Shown: in pieces, positions 1 through 10,662 of the stretch
Layout: every line of letters begins with the position of its first letter
How positions within the stretch are numbered: position 1 is the first letter of the stretch
Source: Sanghuangporus weigelae
Lineage: Eukaryota > Basidiomycota > Agaricomycetes > Hymenochaetales > Hymenochaetaceae
Assembly (NCBI GenBank): GCA_033182465.1
Contig: CP137321.1
Span: 620,001 to 684,000 of the forward strand
Direction: 5' to 3'
Length of the DNA: 64,000 nt
Translations under genes and position numbers: made by a program
Notes under the pieces: generated by a model
Databases searched by the model: none
What the model was told of the DNA's origin: nothing
The model's input: only the letters and a program-made list of their open reading frames with translations

Positions 1-212
1 CCACAGTGATCATTCACCTCACCGGTGTAGCCGGTAGGCCAGATGCAGCGGAACTGAGTTTCCTCGTTCTCATTCGTAACCAGTTGCGCGTAATCTTTCC
101 AAGCGTTCTTGTCCCTTGTGCGAGTAGCAGCTGATGGCATTGGTGGCGCAACGGATACAACAGGCATAATGCCGGGCGGAGGACGAGGTGGAGGATAGGG
201 CTGAGCCATCAT
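1..212 (-). CDS. N-terminus of a protein cut by the left edge, possibly a zinc-finger protein
   Basis: Reading leftwards from two adjacent ATG codons (212-207), the frame stays open to the window edge for about 70 codons. The N-terminus is proline-rich (MMAQPYPPPRPPPGIMP), followed by a more ordered stretch containing DKNAWKDYAQLV and then QFRCIWPTGYTG..NDHCG. The C..(about 13)..C spacing near the edge could be the start of a C2H2-type finger, as in many agaricomycete proteins with a Pro-rich leader, but the second half of any finger lies outside the window. No function can be assigned with confidence. The first ATG was chosen because the frame upstream has no other good start. Confidence 0.5.
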   Translation of the reverse strand, partial: MMAQPYPPPRPPPGIMPVVSVAPPMPSAATRTRDKNAWKDYAQLVTNENEETQFRCIWPTGYTGEVNDHC

Positions 213-749
213 TTTAATGTGAGGTAATAGAGGAGGGAGAGACTGAGGAGAAGCCGTGGCAGAGCGAAAATCGGTATATTCATCTGGATAATCACGACCG
301 GACCTGAATTTTTTGGCTTGATGTGGATCCGAAGATTCGCGAAAGCGCCAATGCATAACGCCAGGCGTATTACCGGTGTTGACCGGTAAGGTCGCATTGA
401 GATGATGTATCGGCGGAAGCACTGGCGGCGGGCTTGGAGGAGCCGAGGACGAAGAGATTGAAGGCGAATAATGCAGATACGACGAACGAGGTGAGTCGTA
501 TGCGCTATAGGAGAGGCTAAGAATGTCAGCCGCGTAGACCCTATAGAATTCACAGTCACTAACCTTGCCACGCCATACTGCCCTTGATTATGATTGTATA
601 ATCGGTCCTGCACCGTCGATTCAGCGCGCCATGATCCAACGCGAGCTAGTCTTTCACGTCGTAGTAGAGGCTTATCAATTGTGTTGAGATGAAGACCGAG
701 GGAAGACGATGGTTTTCCATTTTCTGATGGCCAACAGTTTCTGTAGGAT
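213..749. other. Intergenic, 537 bases, promoter side of the edge gene
   Basis: This stretch lies between the 5' end of the edge gene and the 3' end of the orphan gene, both on the minus strand. It should hold the edge gene's promoter and the orphan gene's 3' region. A 134-codon minus-strand frame runs through part of it, but its composition (Arg-rich, no domain) looks like chance. Nothing else was recognised. Confidence 0.4.
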
Positions 750-1584
750 CTAGTCAGTACTGTTCGCCGATAAATCGAGAGCAGCTTGAATGACTGACCC
801 TACGTCGCTCACTGGCGAAGGAGTTTCCAGCTCGGCACTGTGCTGCGTCGGTGGGCTAGGGCTCGTGCTGAGGAAATGGCTGTCAATAATGTCCCTGTTC
901 CCGGGAAAATTTGGTTGACGTCTCTCCGTGTCGGAAGAATCTGAGTGAGAAGGACTCGAATGGCTGCGGTCGCTGACAGACTCGTTGCCCCGGAGAGCAC
1001 TCGAAGGATGCAAATGCGAAGACATGCTGAACAGAGCATAAGTACGTGCTGGCGATACAATCGTTTCTCGCTTACCCAGTAGAAGGACGACTGCTTTCAG
1101 GAGGCTGATCATCATCACTGATTTATGGAACGGTCAGTTGAGAGAAGACCATAGGGGACCGACAATGTGAACATACTCAGATTGCACCAGTTCGTCGACT
1201 TCCGATTGTACCGGAGACATACTTACATCCCGTTCAACCGCTATGGTGTCGTTCACGGTGTGTACGGTGTCTTTACCGGGAGCACCTCTGAGTAGTGCAC
1301 CAGGTTGTCAGCAAAGGCGAAATCAGATGAGTGACTATGGAGGGCTCACCTTCCGTTGGTCCATTGAACCCGCGAAGTGAGCGTGGGTGCATTGTGCACA
1401 TGGTCGACATTGCACGGGTTGTAATGTGTGAGCCTCCGACTGTGTGATTTGTCAATACTTGCACATGGTGAGAACAATCATGGACCCACGTTGTACATTC
1501 TCGAAGAGACCGATGGAGAGCCTGCTCCCTCTTGAGGCTCTGGTAACTAACGTCCTTCAGGGACGGTGATCGTCGAGTAGACAT
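750..1584 (-). CDS. Orphan multi-exon protein with Cys cluster and Ser/Asp-rich tail
   Basis: I do not recognise the family. Starting at ATG 1584 (MSTRRSPSLKDVSYQSLK), several short exons can be joined across ordinary GT..AG introns. One encodes LQPVQCRPCAQCTHAHF, with a compact C-x2-C-x2-C cluster. The next carries GKDTVHTVNDTIAVERD. An acidic exon (SPVQSEVDELVQS, then DDDQPPESSRPS) follows, and the last exon begins SSHLHPSSALRGNESVSDR. The tail is Ser/Thr/Pro-rich and closes with SVIQAALDLSANSTD and a TAG at 750-752. Frame agreement over at least four junctions argues for a real gene. The first intron is the least certain. The low-complexity tail suggests a regulatory or nuclear protein, which is only inference. 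Confidence 0.45.
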
Positions 1585-4500
1585 GATAAAGACGACTGCG
1601 AGGTGTGGAAGTTGGATAGAGTTAAAGTATGGGAGGGGGCAACCTGTGAGGTGAGGCCTGGGGAATAAAGGACCTCGGGATTGTCTGCTTTATGAAGGGC
1701 TGGAAGGGACTCTTTAAAAAGAACTAGAATATAAGTGGCGTTGCTAGTATATATTTCCTGGTTAAGCTATTTTTCTCAAAAAGGCGAATCGGCTAAACGC
1801 GTACCCTAGGAGAAGATCAAGAGTTTTATTCTTCCGAAGCCCCCAGCCCACCGTGACCACGAATACCGGAGTCGAATTTGAGTGAGTTTGCTGAATGATG
1901 AAGGATCTACACAAAGCTGAGGCACAAGCGCTGGTCGACTTAAAAAGGGCGCGTGCGGCGTTGCCTATCCGCTAGCCGTTACGCGCTAAGAAAAGTACGA
2001 GAAACTTGTCAGATAATCGGGCGTCCAATGGGTCCGTATTTGTTCAACGACTTCGTCTGGGCTAGGAACGCAACGACGTTCCACAAGGCTCGCGAGAACG
2101 TTCTACGGGAAGCAAGGGTCAAAGTGCTGTGAAAGGCAAGGTCCAGTAAACTCCGATCTTTATGTTCCGAGACATGCTTACCTAGTGAGCCCCGATATTA
2201 ATCTCTAAAAGATCGTAAACCCAAACACTGTTTGGACAAGAAGTGCTCTATAGGAAGGAGAAGAAGATCAGGCTATCCTACAAGCGCCCGTCCTTATTTT
2301 CAATGCGTTATACACGTGTATGGGTCCTGCCTCCAGTTAACCCACTGAAGACGTGAGTGACTCGTACGGAGTCAATTTCTTCTGAAATGCGATGAAAATT
2401 AGGAGACCTAGATAATGGCTTGAAGAGAACCCATACAGAGCGGGGTTCTGCACTGCGACCCAGTAGACATAGTATAGGACAGTAGGGACTAGGTGCTGGC
2501 CGACCGACATCGCCGTTGCTCCGTCTCTGAATTTCTTTTCGATTTGTCATGTAAGGCGTTTCCATTTGTGGGGTGCATCGCCACAGTGTACTTCGAAACC
2601 TTAGCCCCGAACCATATTCAATCACTCTTTGCAGGCTCGACTCTGACACCTGTGCAAGGAGACTCACATCATTTCATCCATTGAATTCTGTACATCACGT
2701 ACAAATAAAGCATTGTTCTACACCTAGCCATGATGCAGAAAGAATAAATACAATCGCCAGCGCTTATGCTCGGCTCTCGAGTTCACCAAACGAGGGAGAC
2801 GAAGGGAATGCCATATACCTGATTACGTGACGCGAGCCAGGAGGATGGCGAAAAGCAAAGTGCAATCAAAACACGCGTAACCACGAAGGTTTCTTTTTCA
2901 TATATTCGGCACACTAAGATATTGAGTCCTCTCGTCCGCATGCCGCTTTATCAGGGACTTCGTGATGCGTGGAAGCTTGGTTCGTCTCTTTGTCATGTTC
3001 CGGTCCGCACGTATACACCATGAGGGGAAGGGCTGATGTGCAGAATGTGGCCAAAGGGAGGCACTAGGAACTGAATTGGGGCCTTTGCGTGAGACAACAC
3101 TCCGAGGACCTCGAGCCCTGGCTCTTGTTTTCTCATTAATAAGACTATTCATTCATTACGGGCGCCAATCAGTTGTGGGTCCAAAGCTCTTGAATGAGTC
3201 TAGCGATATATCAAGGTAATCACAAGATGTTATCGCGCTAATTGTCTGTCTAGTAGCAACTGGTAATACTTGAAATATCAATAACTCGCAAAGTTCTGGA
3301 TCGTGACATGAATTACTCCACAAAGTGTATGTTTTCTGTTATCTTACGGATCGATAACATCGAAATCCATGATTAATCCAGTGAGCTATCTAGTGCTATG
3401 GCCAAAGGATGGAGCTGAAGCCAACATAATTTGACTCATTCTCGCGACAAGTGCCTCGAGGTCGAACAAAAGCAGGTCTAAAAGCACAGATGGACGTATA
3501 AGGCGAATCGATAGTGAACATGCTGTCTGCATGGCGCTGCGCGATGAGTTCGGATGAGATACTGATCCCAGAGTCGACTCAAGCTAATGAGAGCCAGTGC
3601 TTCTCGTGCTGATCAAATGAAAGCCGCTCCTCATCGCGGGCGTCTATCAAACCTTCCGTGTCAAACAGCTTTTCCGATTCCCCTATTATCGTGCGAGAAA
3701 GAAGACGATCCTATATCGGCAGCACCACGTATTTCCGTCTCCAGCAAATCGGTGCTAAAGGTGAGCTTATTAGGTTTCCGAACCTGTTTCAAACCTAATT
3801 GGTTGTGAGTCACGGTGGCATTCTTAGACATGACTGCCGAACAGTAAAATGTGGATTCAGCCATGGTCACGAGCATTGCGCCGTTTCCTGTTGAATTTGA
3901 AATGCGTGTCAGGAAGAGCCCGTAACCTATGCAGACTTTCACCTCGGCAACTTACTGAAGAATGTAAAGGCCCAGGCGTGATATTCTAGCTCATGGAGAA
4001 CAATTGGATATCTGTCTGGATGCCGGATCGTACGGTGCCTCAGGTTCACTAATACTTGGCGAATGATACATGCGCTAGTGAGGGTCAGGAGCTCCTAGAA
4101 AACCGAGGGGTGGATATAATTCCTATACTATGGCGATCGAAGTGATGATGTAGATACATGGCGATGATCATTTCGAATCCTCAGTGGAGGATGATCGGTG
4201 CCGATTGCTAGACCCGCCGATCGGACATAGATCAGTATCCATCTCTGGTCTGGTCTGGCAACGATCCACGTTTCAGCTCGGACTTCACAGCCACTGAGAG
4301 ATGATGTGATCCCAAAGATAGGAACGTCGCGTGGCATCAAGACCCAAAGGTCAGCGCGAGCTAATCATTTGTTTGCCTGTGCTCTTCGTTCTTCATCACT
4401 GCTGTCAGACGCATCAGTTACGGCAGAGCATCAACGATTGCTGTAGAAAGTAAGAGTACCATCACTGAAGCATCACCATCGAACTCGCGTTAAAATCGCT

Positions 4501-5571
4501 AAATTGGCAAGGTAAGAGCACGCCAGTGCAGCGCCTTGGCATTAAGCATCTGTGATGCCGTAAATGCTTCAAAATCACAAATTACTTTTAAGGCCATTGC
4601 TCCGCATAAACCTGCGCTTAGGTTCATGAATGGAAATTCACAGAGTTTTTCCGTGGTTACAGCCCATGGCTCGTGGCGCAAAACGCATCAAAGGGCAGCG
4701 GAGTCTTGAGCTTTGTTCCCGAGATCACCAGCGTCTCTGTATTAGATGCTTTATCACACCTATCGGAGGAAGCGATTCCACGAAATGGAACGTAAATGAC
4801 AATATGTGAGACGGGACAGCTTTCTGGATAAATCTGTTGGTTGGGCATACTGCGTCTATTCGTTTACTTCCAAGAGGGCGCCTCAATGAGGAGAGTTACA
4901 GAAGTGAGATGTCTGCTTCGCCAATTCCGCGAAGCGCAGCGGGCTCCACCGCATCTCGGAACGCTCCGAAAGGGCAATGCGACATGAGGAGGAGGAAGAG
5001 GAAGAGAATACGGAAGATGATCGCACATACAGAAGGGTCAGCGTTGGTAACCTCCGGACTTCTGAAAACTGAGGTCCGAGGTGCACTTGCAAAAGAAGCC
5101 GAGAGAGCAATGTCCGTCCGAGTTGACCGTTTGTTCCGTTCATTGAATATGCTTCCTCCTCCGCGGAATGAATTGAAGCGTCCCTTGTCGCACGTTGCCG
5201 CAATGTACGGTAATTAAAGCGACTCTTTTGGATACCGTTCTTCTATTGTAAGTGATGTCCGGCAGGCCACAAAACGTACGTATGAAAAAGGACCAGCACA
5301 GAGCGATAAGAAATTCACGGAAAGGCTGTGAGGTTCGGTTGCAATCTTGCTTTTGCCGGTCTAGAATCTGTAGATTATCAGCCCGCCATAAGTTGCAGAG
5401 ATACACAAATAACCAAATAAGATTATATAGTCCGGACAAATTGCACACTAGTGGTACACGGAGTTTCGCTCAGAGATAACATGTCTACAAGGGGGAGAAT
5501 GTAAATATGTCGCTCTTGGATAATATTGATAGCATTTCACCTGCGTCAGTTAAGGTCAAGAGACAATGAAG
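1585..5571. other. About 4 kb with no supported gene
   Basis: Only short frames are present, the longest about 126 codons, often on both strands at once, with no recognisable domain. At 4930-5080 a plus-strand frame has an acidic run (HEEEEEEENTEDDRTYRR) but ends quickly. At 3640-3760 another short plus-strand frame ends at a plausible splice donor. These could be remnants of decayed genes, parts of non-coding transcripts or chance. No terminal repeats, transposase motifs or poly-A tails were seen that would mark a mobile element. Confidence 0.4.
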
Positions 5572-6382
5572 TCAGAAAGGTTGGTTAAACATGCTTTTCC
5601 AATCTGAAGCTATAGGTGTAGCTTCTTCCGTGTGCGGGTTGAAACTCGAGGAACTGAAACATGATTTCGTGATGCAGGGCGGATTTGAAGGCGCACCTGA
5701 GGAATGATGCGTGCGCCCCGTCCGTTTGAGCGGTCTAACAGGCCTGCTCGGACTGTATGTCTGACTCGCTTCTGTTATTATCATGACATCTTCGTCCTCG
5801 GATGCTGCCTCCATTTCTGTCGCCGCTGAATTTCCATTACACGTGCTGAATGTGGTTATGGGTGAACCTTCTCCATCATCTTCCTCCTGGTCGATTTCTG
5901 CATGTCGGCGCTTCTTCTGGGATGCCGACGCAGGAGACGCATTGCCATTGCAGAGCGCGGGAGAAGAGAATACATCTAGAAGCGTATCATTCGCCGAGCG
6001 GAATATAGGTGCGCTTTGAGGCGATGTCGTCACACTGATTGACTTCACCGGCGATGAAAATGGCGTCGGTGCAACGGATGGGATACCGCCATAGCGCTGC
6101 GTCGCGTAACCTTCATTAACACCTGAGACCGCGTTAAAGACGCGTCAAAGAAGCGCATGAATCAATAAGATGCGAATTAACTTTTCCTGACGCGTGATCC
6201 AAGATTCTGCAGACGCGCCGCGAGGTCGTCTGATACACTAAAGACGGAACGCGACCGATGAGAGTTGAGATACGTGAGACAATGATAGATACACACAAGT
6301 TACCAAAATGAAGTCGTGTCGCACAAAGAGAACTATGGGCATCCTCTGTCAGGACGCGTTTCGTTGTAGCTGGTTCCGACAT
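5572..6382 (-). CDS. HUG-domain protein, Hug1/Dif1/Spd1-like candidate ribonucleotide reductase inhibitor
   Basis: Joining three small exons to the large 3' exon gives MSEPATTKRVLTEDAHSS, then DDLAARLQNLGSRVRKSVNE followed by GYATQRYGGIPS. The core R-V-x-K-S-V-x-x-G-Y with a hydrophobic run before it matches the HUG motif of yeast Hug1 (NRVNKSVKTGY) and of Dif1 and fission yeast Spd1, small proteins that restrain ribonucleotide reductase and control nuclear import of its small subunit. After the motif the protein (about 220 residues) is disordered: Ser/Pro-rich, a basic patch SQKKRRHAEID that could be a nuclear signal, acidic runs, and a tail ending SDWKSMFNQPF. An upstream ATG at 6521 could add a short leader, but its splice donor is weak, so 6382 is preferred. 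The exon junctions inside the motif keep frame only with an acceptor at TATCAG. Function is inferred from the motif alone. Confidence 0.6.
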
Positions 6383-7073
6383 TGCACGTTTCGCTGTAGA
6401 GGACGGTGGGAGATGCGACCGCTGACCGTGTCGTGTCACGGTGCGCACGTCTAATTACTATTACCAAAAAGGGATTCGGAGTTTGAATCGCGAAACCTTG
6501 CTCTGTTCTTTCATCTCGCATCTTCAGCGATGAAAGCCATGGCTCGTTGCGATGACCACATTGCCTGGTGGGAGATTTGGGGGGCTTTTCGAAGCCATTT
6601 TTTGTCTCTTGAGTCTTCTCGATCTGTGTTTATTTACTCGTGCTGCAAGATCGTGTACGGTGCGGGAAGAACTATTTACTCAATGAGTTATATCGTAATG
6701 AAGCAATCCAATCCAAGTTGGTGATATTTTCTTCGCTTGATTCATTCGGAGCAATACGATGTCTCGACCCATGTTCAAGTCTTGAGCCTTGTTTCAACGT
6801 TATGTTTGAGTTGATGATCAGTAATGACAGGATACGGCGTCGCGAGATTCGGGGTGTGCTTCATCATATGCCTTGATGCAACTCGATGTCGTTTGAACGT
6901 TTATTCCTTAAGGCGATGCAGAGGACATGAAGAGCAGTAAGTTGCATGAACGAACAATGAAAAGTCGGTCCAACGTAGTGCGTGAGAAATGCTGTATAGT
7001 ACCTCACGTGATGCACGTCGTGTAGACGGAATTGCTCGTCGTATTCAACGCTCCCCCTCAAGATATCGTCAAA
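6383..7073. other. Divergent promoter region between HUG-domain gene and RPL35
   Basis: These 690 bases separate two genes transcribed away from each other and should contain both promoters and a possible 5' UTR intron of the minus-strand gene. Short frames here (64-80 codons) have no protein-like features. A CGTG-rich segment (cctcacgtgatgcacgtcgtg) lies at 7000-7020, about 60 bases before the RPL35 start. Confidence 0.4.
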
Positions 7074-7625
7074 ATGCCCGGCAAAGTCAAGGCATACGAG
7101 CTGCAATCAAAGTATGTACAGTCCGAGATAGGGCCCAGAGAAAGAGGAAACTCATTCCACTCCTATAGGTCAAAGACTGACCTTGCGAAACAGCTTACGG
7201 AGCTTAAGGATGAGCTCCTGTCGCTTCGTGTGCAGAAGATCGCGGGTGGTTCAGCGTCGAAACTGACAAAAATGTACATATATTGCTCTGTCATAATATG
7301 AAAGGATAGCTGACCGCAAGGACCTTTCCTCAGCAATTCTGTCCGAAAGTCGATTGCTCGAGTATTGACAGTCACCAACGCTAAGCAGCGAGAACATCTG
7401 CGGGGATTCTACAAAGGCAAGAAGTACAAGCCCCTTGATCTCCGCAAGAAGCAGACGCGTGCCATCCGTCGACGACTGACCAAAGTGCGTTCTTTTTCGT
7501 TTTGCGAGTTATGCATAGAATTGATCACAGTTTTTGGTCTACAGAACGAGATCTCAAAGAAGACGGTCCGCCAGCACAAGAAGGACATCCATTTCCCGAT
7601 TCGCAAATACGCCGTCAAGGCATGA
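7074..7625 (+). CDS. RPL35: 60S ribosomal protein L35 (uL29)
   Basis: Component of the large ribosomal subunit near the exit tunnel. Four exons (7074-7111, 7169-7273, 7334-7484, 7545-7625) give 124 residues, the usual eukaryotic length. The start [13 protein letters not shown] is the conserved N-terminus. Family landmarks follow: [57 protein letters not shown], and the end [11 protein letters not shown]. All introns are 50-60 bases with GT..AG ends, and the second splits the codon in LTK-IN. Codon choice is C-ending and regular, as expected for a highly expressed gene. The identification is secure. Confidence 0.97.
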
Positions 7626-8165
7626 TAGAATGATGTTGAGGGATTCGGTTAACCTGTATGCTGTCCATTTTGAGACGTTCTGTTCTTCGCGCATTTTGTA
7701 TGTCACTCCATGCATCTGCAAAATATGACCCAGCCGCATCCTATGCAAATACCTATACGCGTGTCGCTGTATTCCTGGGCTAGCCTGTTGTTGCTGAGTT
7801 CAGTTGATTTCGTCTTGATTTGAGGCTGCCCGCCGCTTTCTTTCTAGTTCCTCGAGTCTTAGAATCAGCCTTCATTCCTTGGTAAGTTAACCGCACCCTA
7901 CGTTTATAAATGATGTGTACTAGTAATTTGCGTTCGATCTGTCTTCCTACATCAAAGGGATACGGTCGCCTCCGTGTCCTGGGAAGACTGCATGAGACAA
8001 TTTACACTACTGAATCCTTTTCTGCCTTTTTGTTCATTACAATGCAGCGTGCTGATATCTATTCCTTCCATAGATCGTCTGAACTGAGGATACGAGCTCG
8101 ATTCGGTAGTCCCGGTTGGGCAAAAAATAGCGCAAACAACAGATTACAGATCCAAGTAGAAGTTA
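7626..8165. other. Intergenic between convergent RPL35 and phosphatase genes
   Basis: The 540 bases between two converging genes hold both 3' regions. Short open frames at 7534-7748 and 7910-8203 run into neighbouring genes in the wrong frame and are not considered coding. Nothing else was recognised. Confidence 0.4.
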
Positions 8166-9384
8166 CTATGAATCGGGTTTTCCTACAAGATTTCGGCGAA
8201 TAGTTTTGATATCGTCCTTTGAAAGACCGCAACATTTCTGCACATAGCCTTCTGCTCCACCGTATTTCTCTCGTAACATTTGTAGGAAAGCCAACATCGT
8301 TTCCCGTCTGGAGAGGATTGTTCATCGCAAGTCTTAAATCATGTGGGAACGGCTGCTTACCTTGATGTGAGCATATTTAAAGCAGCATCTTTGTTCTCAG
8401 CAAATATTGGCTCTTTGGAAAGACGTTGCAGTATCTTGGTACGAACGGGCTCTCTGCCGATACGTGTGAGCTCATAGTCGTCAGCGATTATTTCGTCATC
8501 GACTTCTGCAAGCTTTCCTGACGTCAGCAAGTGAAATAAGAGTTAATATTCTGCACGATACGCACAGAAAGTAGAATCGCAGCTATTACGGCAGTGCGAT
8601 CTTTTCCGGCTTTAGGATTGAACCGCGTTAGTTAAAATGCCAGTCGTTTCAACAACCGATTTGCTTGCCTGTACAATGAAATAGACAGCCTTCGTCCGGT
8701 CTGTCTCGTACATGCTTAAGAATTTCTGCGAAAGCCTGTCCACCGTTGTCGAGAATCTGGGAGTACAGTTCCATGAATGCCTTCGTTCAGGCATTAAGCA
8801 TGGCGAACGGAGTCTTACAGCAGATCAGAGAACAGACCTCCGTCTTTCCGCTAGCATATAATTGAAATCGCCTAATAGAATGAATCATTTTAATGCCCGT
8901 TTTCAGATAATAAGATTTCTACGTGACCCACCGAGCCATTACCTCCGGGGAATAATCTTCGATCTGAAATACCGGAGCGCGTATAACTTCGACTCCTTCG
9001 ATTTGCGGTACTGGCGTATCATATTTCTCCATCTCCGTATCAGAGCGTAGGTCGAATACTCTAGTTATTCCAAGTTCTCGCATTTGGACTTTCCCTATAA
9101 TTTGGGCGAAATAAGAACTTCCGAGCCACGCACGAGTCATGGAGCTCACCTCGTTCAGTGATCCCAGAAACCTCGGCACTACGAAAGAGCTGACGTGGTC
9201 GCGTTAAAAGACGTGCGTTTGCGCCCTCTTGACTCTGTGGCTTTACAGGATATGGACCCAAGCTACGAACGTTGGTTACACCATCGATGTGAACGAAGGG
9301 AAAGTTTGCGAGACGTTGTTGAACCCATTCGCTGTCAAGAGGCTCTAGAGTGTTCAAGTCATGAACGGTCACTTCAGAGATCAT
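8166..9384 (-). CDS. Protein tyrosine/serine phosphatase, Y_phosphatase3 family
   Basis: A cysteine-based phosphatase of the family that includes mycobacterial PtpB and many fungal stand-alone enzymes. ATG 9384 begins MISEVTVHDLNTLEPLDSEW. Landmarks are VHIDGVTNVRSLGPYP and LFRSAEVSGITERG near the N-terminus, then MRELGITRVFDLRSDTEMEK (general acid region), LYASGKTEAFMELYSQIL, and the P-loop CLFHCTAGKDRTAVIAAILL, the classical HC-x5-R-T. The last exon ends KTIRRNLVGKPDS at TAG 8168-8166. Six to seven exons are needed. The intron inside the P-loop (8610-8668) has a GC donor; using the nearby GT would delete the catalytic Cys. Cellular substrate is unknown. Phosphoinositide or phosphotyrosine are both possible in this family. 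Confidence 0.88.
8610..8668 (-). other. GC-AG intron in the phosphatase P-loop
   Basis: On the minus strand the exon ends at CATTGTACAG (HCT plus one base), the intron opens GCAAGC and closes CCTAAAG, and the next exon gives AGKDRTAVIAA. Only this boundary restores HCTAGKDRT. 59 bases long with an internal TTAACTAAC branch-like site. Confidence 0.75.
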
Positions 9385-9615
9385 TATCGAAGATTCGTTG
9401 ATTTGTTAGCTTCTTGAGCTATTCGCGGATTTCATCAAGTCGGGTCGTGGCAGAGAATCAAAAGCCAAACGCGTCCAGAAAGGGACATGACGCCAAAGGG
9501 ATCGACGCGTGATGTCCTTTCCGTAACTTGTGTCCAACTACCATCACCCTCTACTGGCTGAATCTTTGGGACATTAATTCATGTGCTGAAATAACTTGTG
9601 AGCAGTTTCAGTGGC

Positions 9616-10314
9616 ATGATTCGGTTCATTCTTGTCCAGGTGGGTGCAAATGCGAGCTTGATCTCCGTTTCCTGTCCAATGTTATCATTCAGAATCGCCA
9701 GGGGAAGACACGTCTCTCAAAGTGGTATGTTCCTTTCGATGACGACGAAAAGGTACTCCAAACGCCTCGACTTTCCGTAACCCGACACTGACGCACGATT
9801 CTTAGGTTCGTCTGCGAGGAGAGGTCCATCGTCTTGTAGCCCCTCGCGACCAGAAGTATCAATCCAACTTCGTCGAAGTAAGCACCAGTGCAATGACTTC
9901 TCACCGCATTGTCTTAACCCGATCAAAGTTTCGCAACTACAAAGTAGTCTACAGACGATATGCAGGGCTATTCTTCTGTATTTGCGTGGACGCTAACGAC
10001 AACGAGCTCGCTTACCTCGAGGCTATTCATCTTTTTGTCGAAGTGCTAGGTTCGATCTGATCCCGTTCTTTCCCTCTATTTACTGATAATCTGCGCTTTC
10101 TAGACGCATTTTTTGAGAATGTTTGCGAGCTCGATTTAGTTTTCAATTTCTACAAAGTACGTATCCTTCAATTCAAAGTGCCACAAGACTGAATTCCAGA
10201 ACACGCTCTCAGGTATATGCTATTCTGGACGAGATCTTTCTCGCTGGAGAGATCGAGGAGACTAGTAAAGAGGTTGTCCTTTCGCGCCTTGATGAATTAG
10301 AAAAGCTAGAATGA
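9616..10314 (+). CDS. APS2: AP-2 complex subunit sigma
   Basis: Small subunit of the clathrin adaptor AP-2, which acts in endocytosis at the plasma membrane. Six exons (9616-9639, 9693-9752, 9806-9877, 9929-10049, 10104-10156, 10213-10314) encode 143 residues, the family length. The first exon is only 24 bases (MIRFILVQ). Landmarks are [97 protein letters not shown] and the end [14 protein letters not shown]. The sequence [10 protein letters not shown] and the ending distinguish sigma-2 from AP-1 sigma. The total is divisible by three with no internal stop. Confidence 0.96.
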
Positions 10315-10662
10315 TTTTCGAAGTGACGGTTTCTCATTTGTTTACGTTGCTGCTTATTCTACGTTCTCCCCATCTGATTGAAGCTGTTAGTTGTGATTGA
10401 TCAGCATCGTGAATCCTTTCCATAAGGATTACACGACACAAAATTTCAGAGCTCTTTTAGTCACATTGCGTACATTATACTATTGTTAATATTGTGTTCC
10501 GAGAGAAGACTTCAGCAAGACTGTCTGCAAGATGTTAGCTATTTTATTTTTGTCTTGTCCACTGTTGAAAGTCACGTGCAGGATGTCATGATCATCGCGC
10601 TCTGTACTTAGTGCTTAGTACTGTACGTAGCCAACATCATCCACGACACTGTCATTGGGTCT
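10315..10662. other. Intergenic, promoter of SIN1
   Basis: 348 bases between two genes on the same strand. AT-rich in its first half and ends in TCATTGGGTCT before the SIN1 start. No clear TATA box or other known site was seen. Confidence 0.35.

Noticed and set aside
2308-2667. Minus-strand frame of 119 codons
   Set aside because: Composition looks random, overlapped by other frames, no splice context or motif.
4837-5217. Overlapping frames on both strands of about 126 and 106 codons
   Set aside because: Neither shows domain features; the Ser run on the minus strand is the complement of a GAG/GAA-rich repeat.
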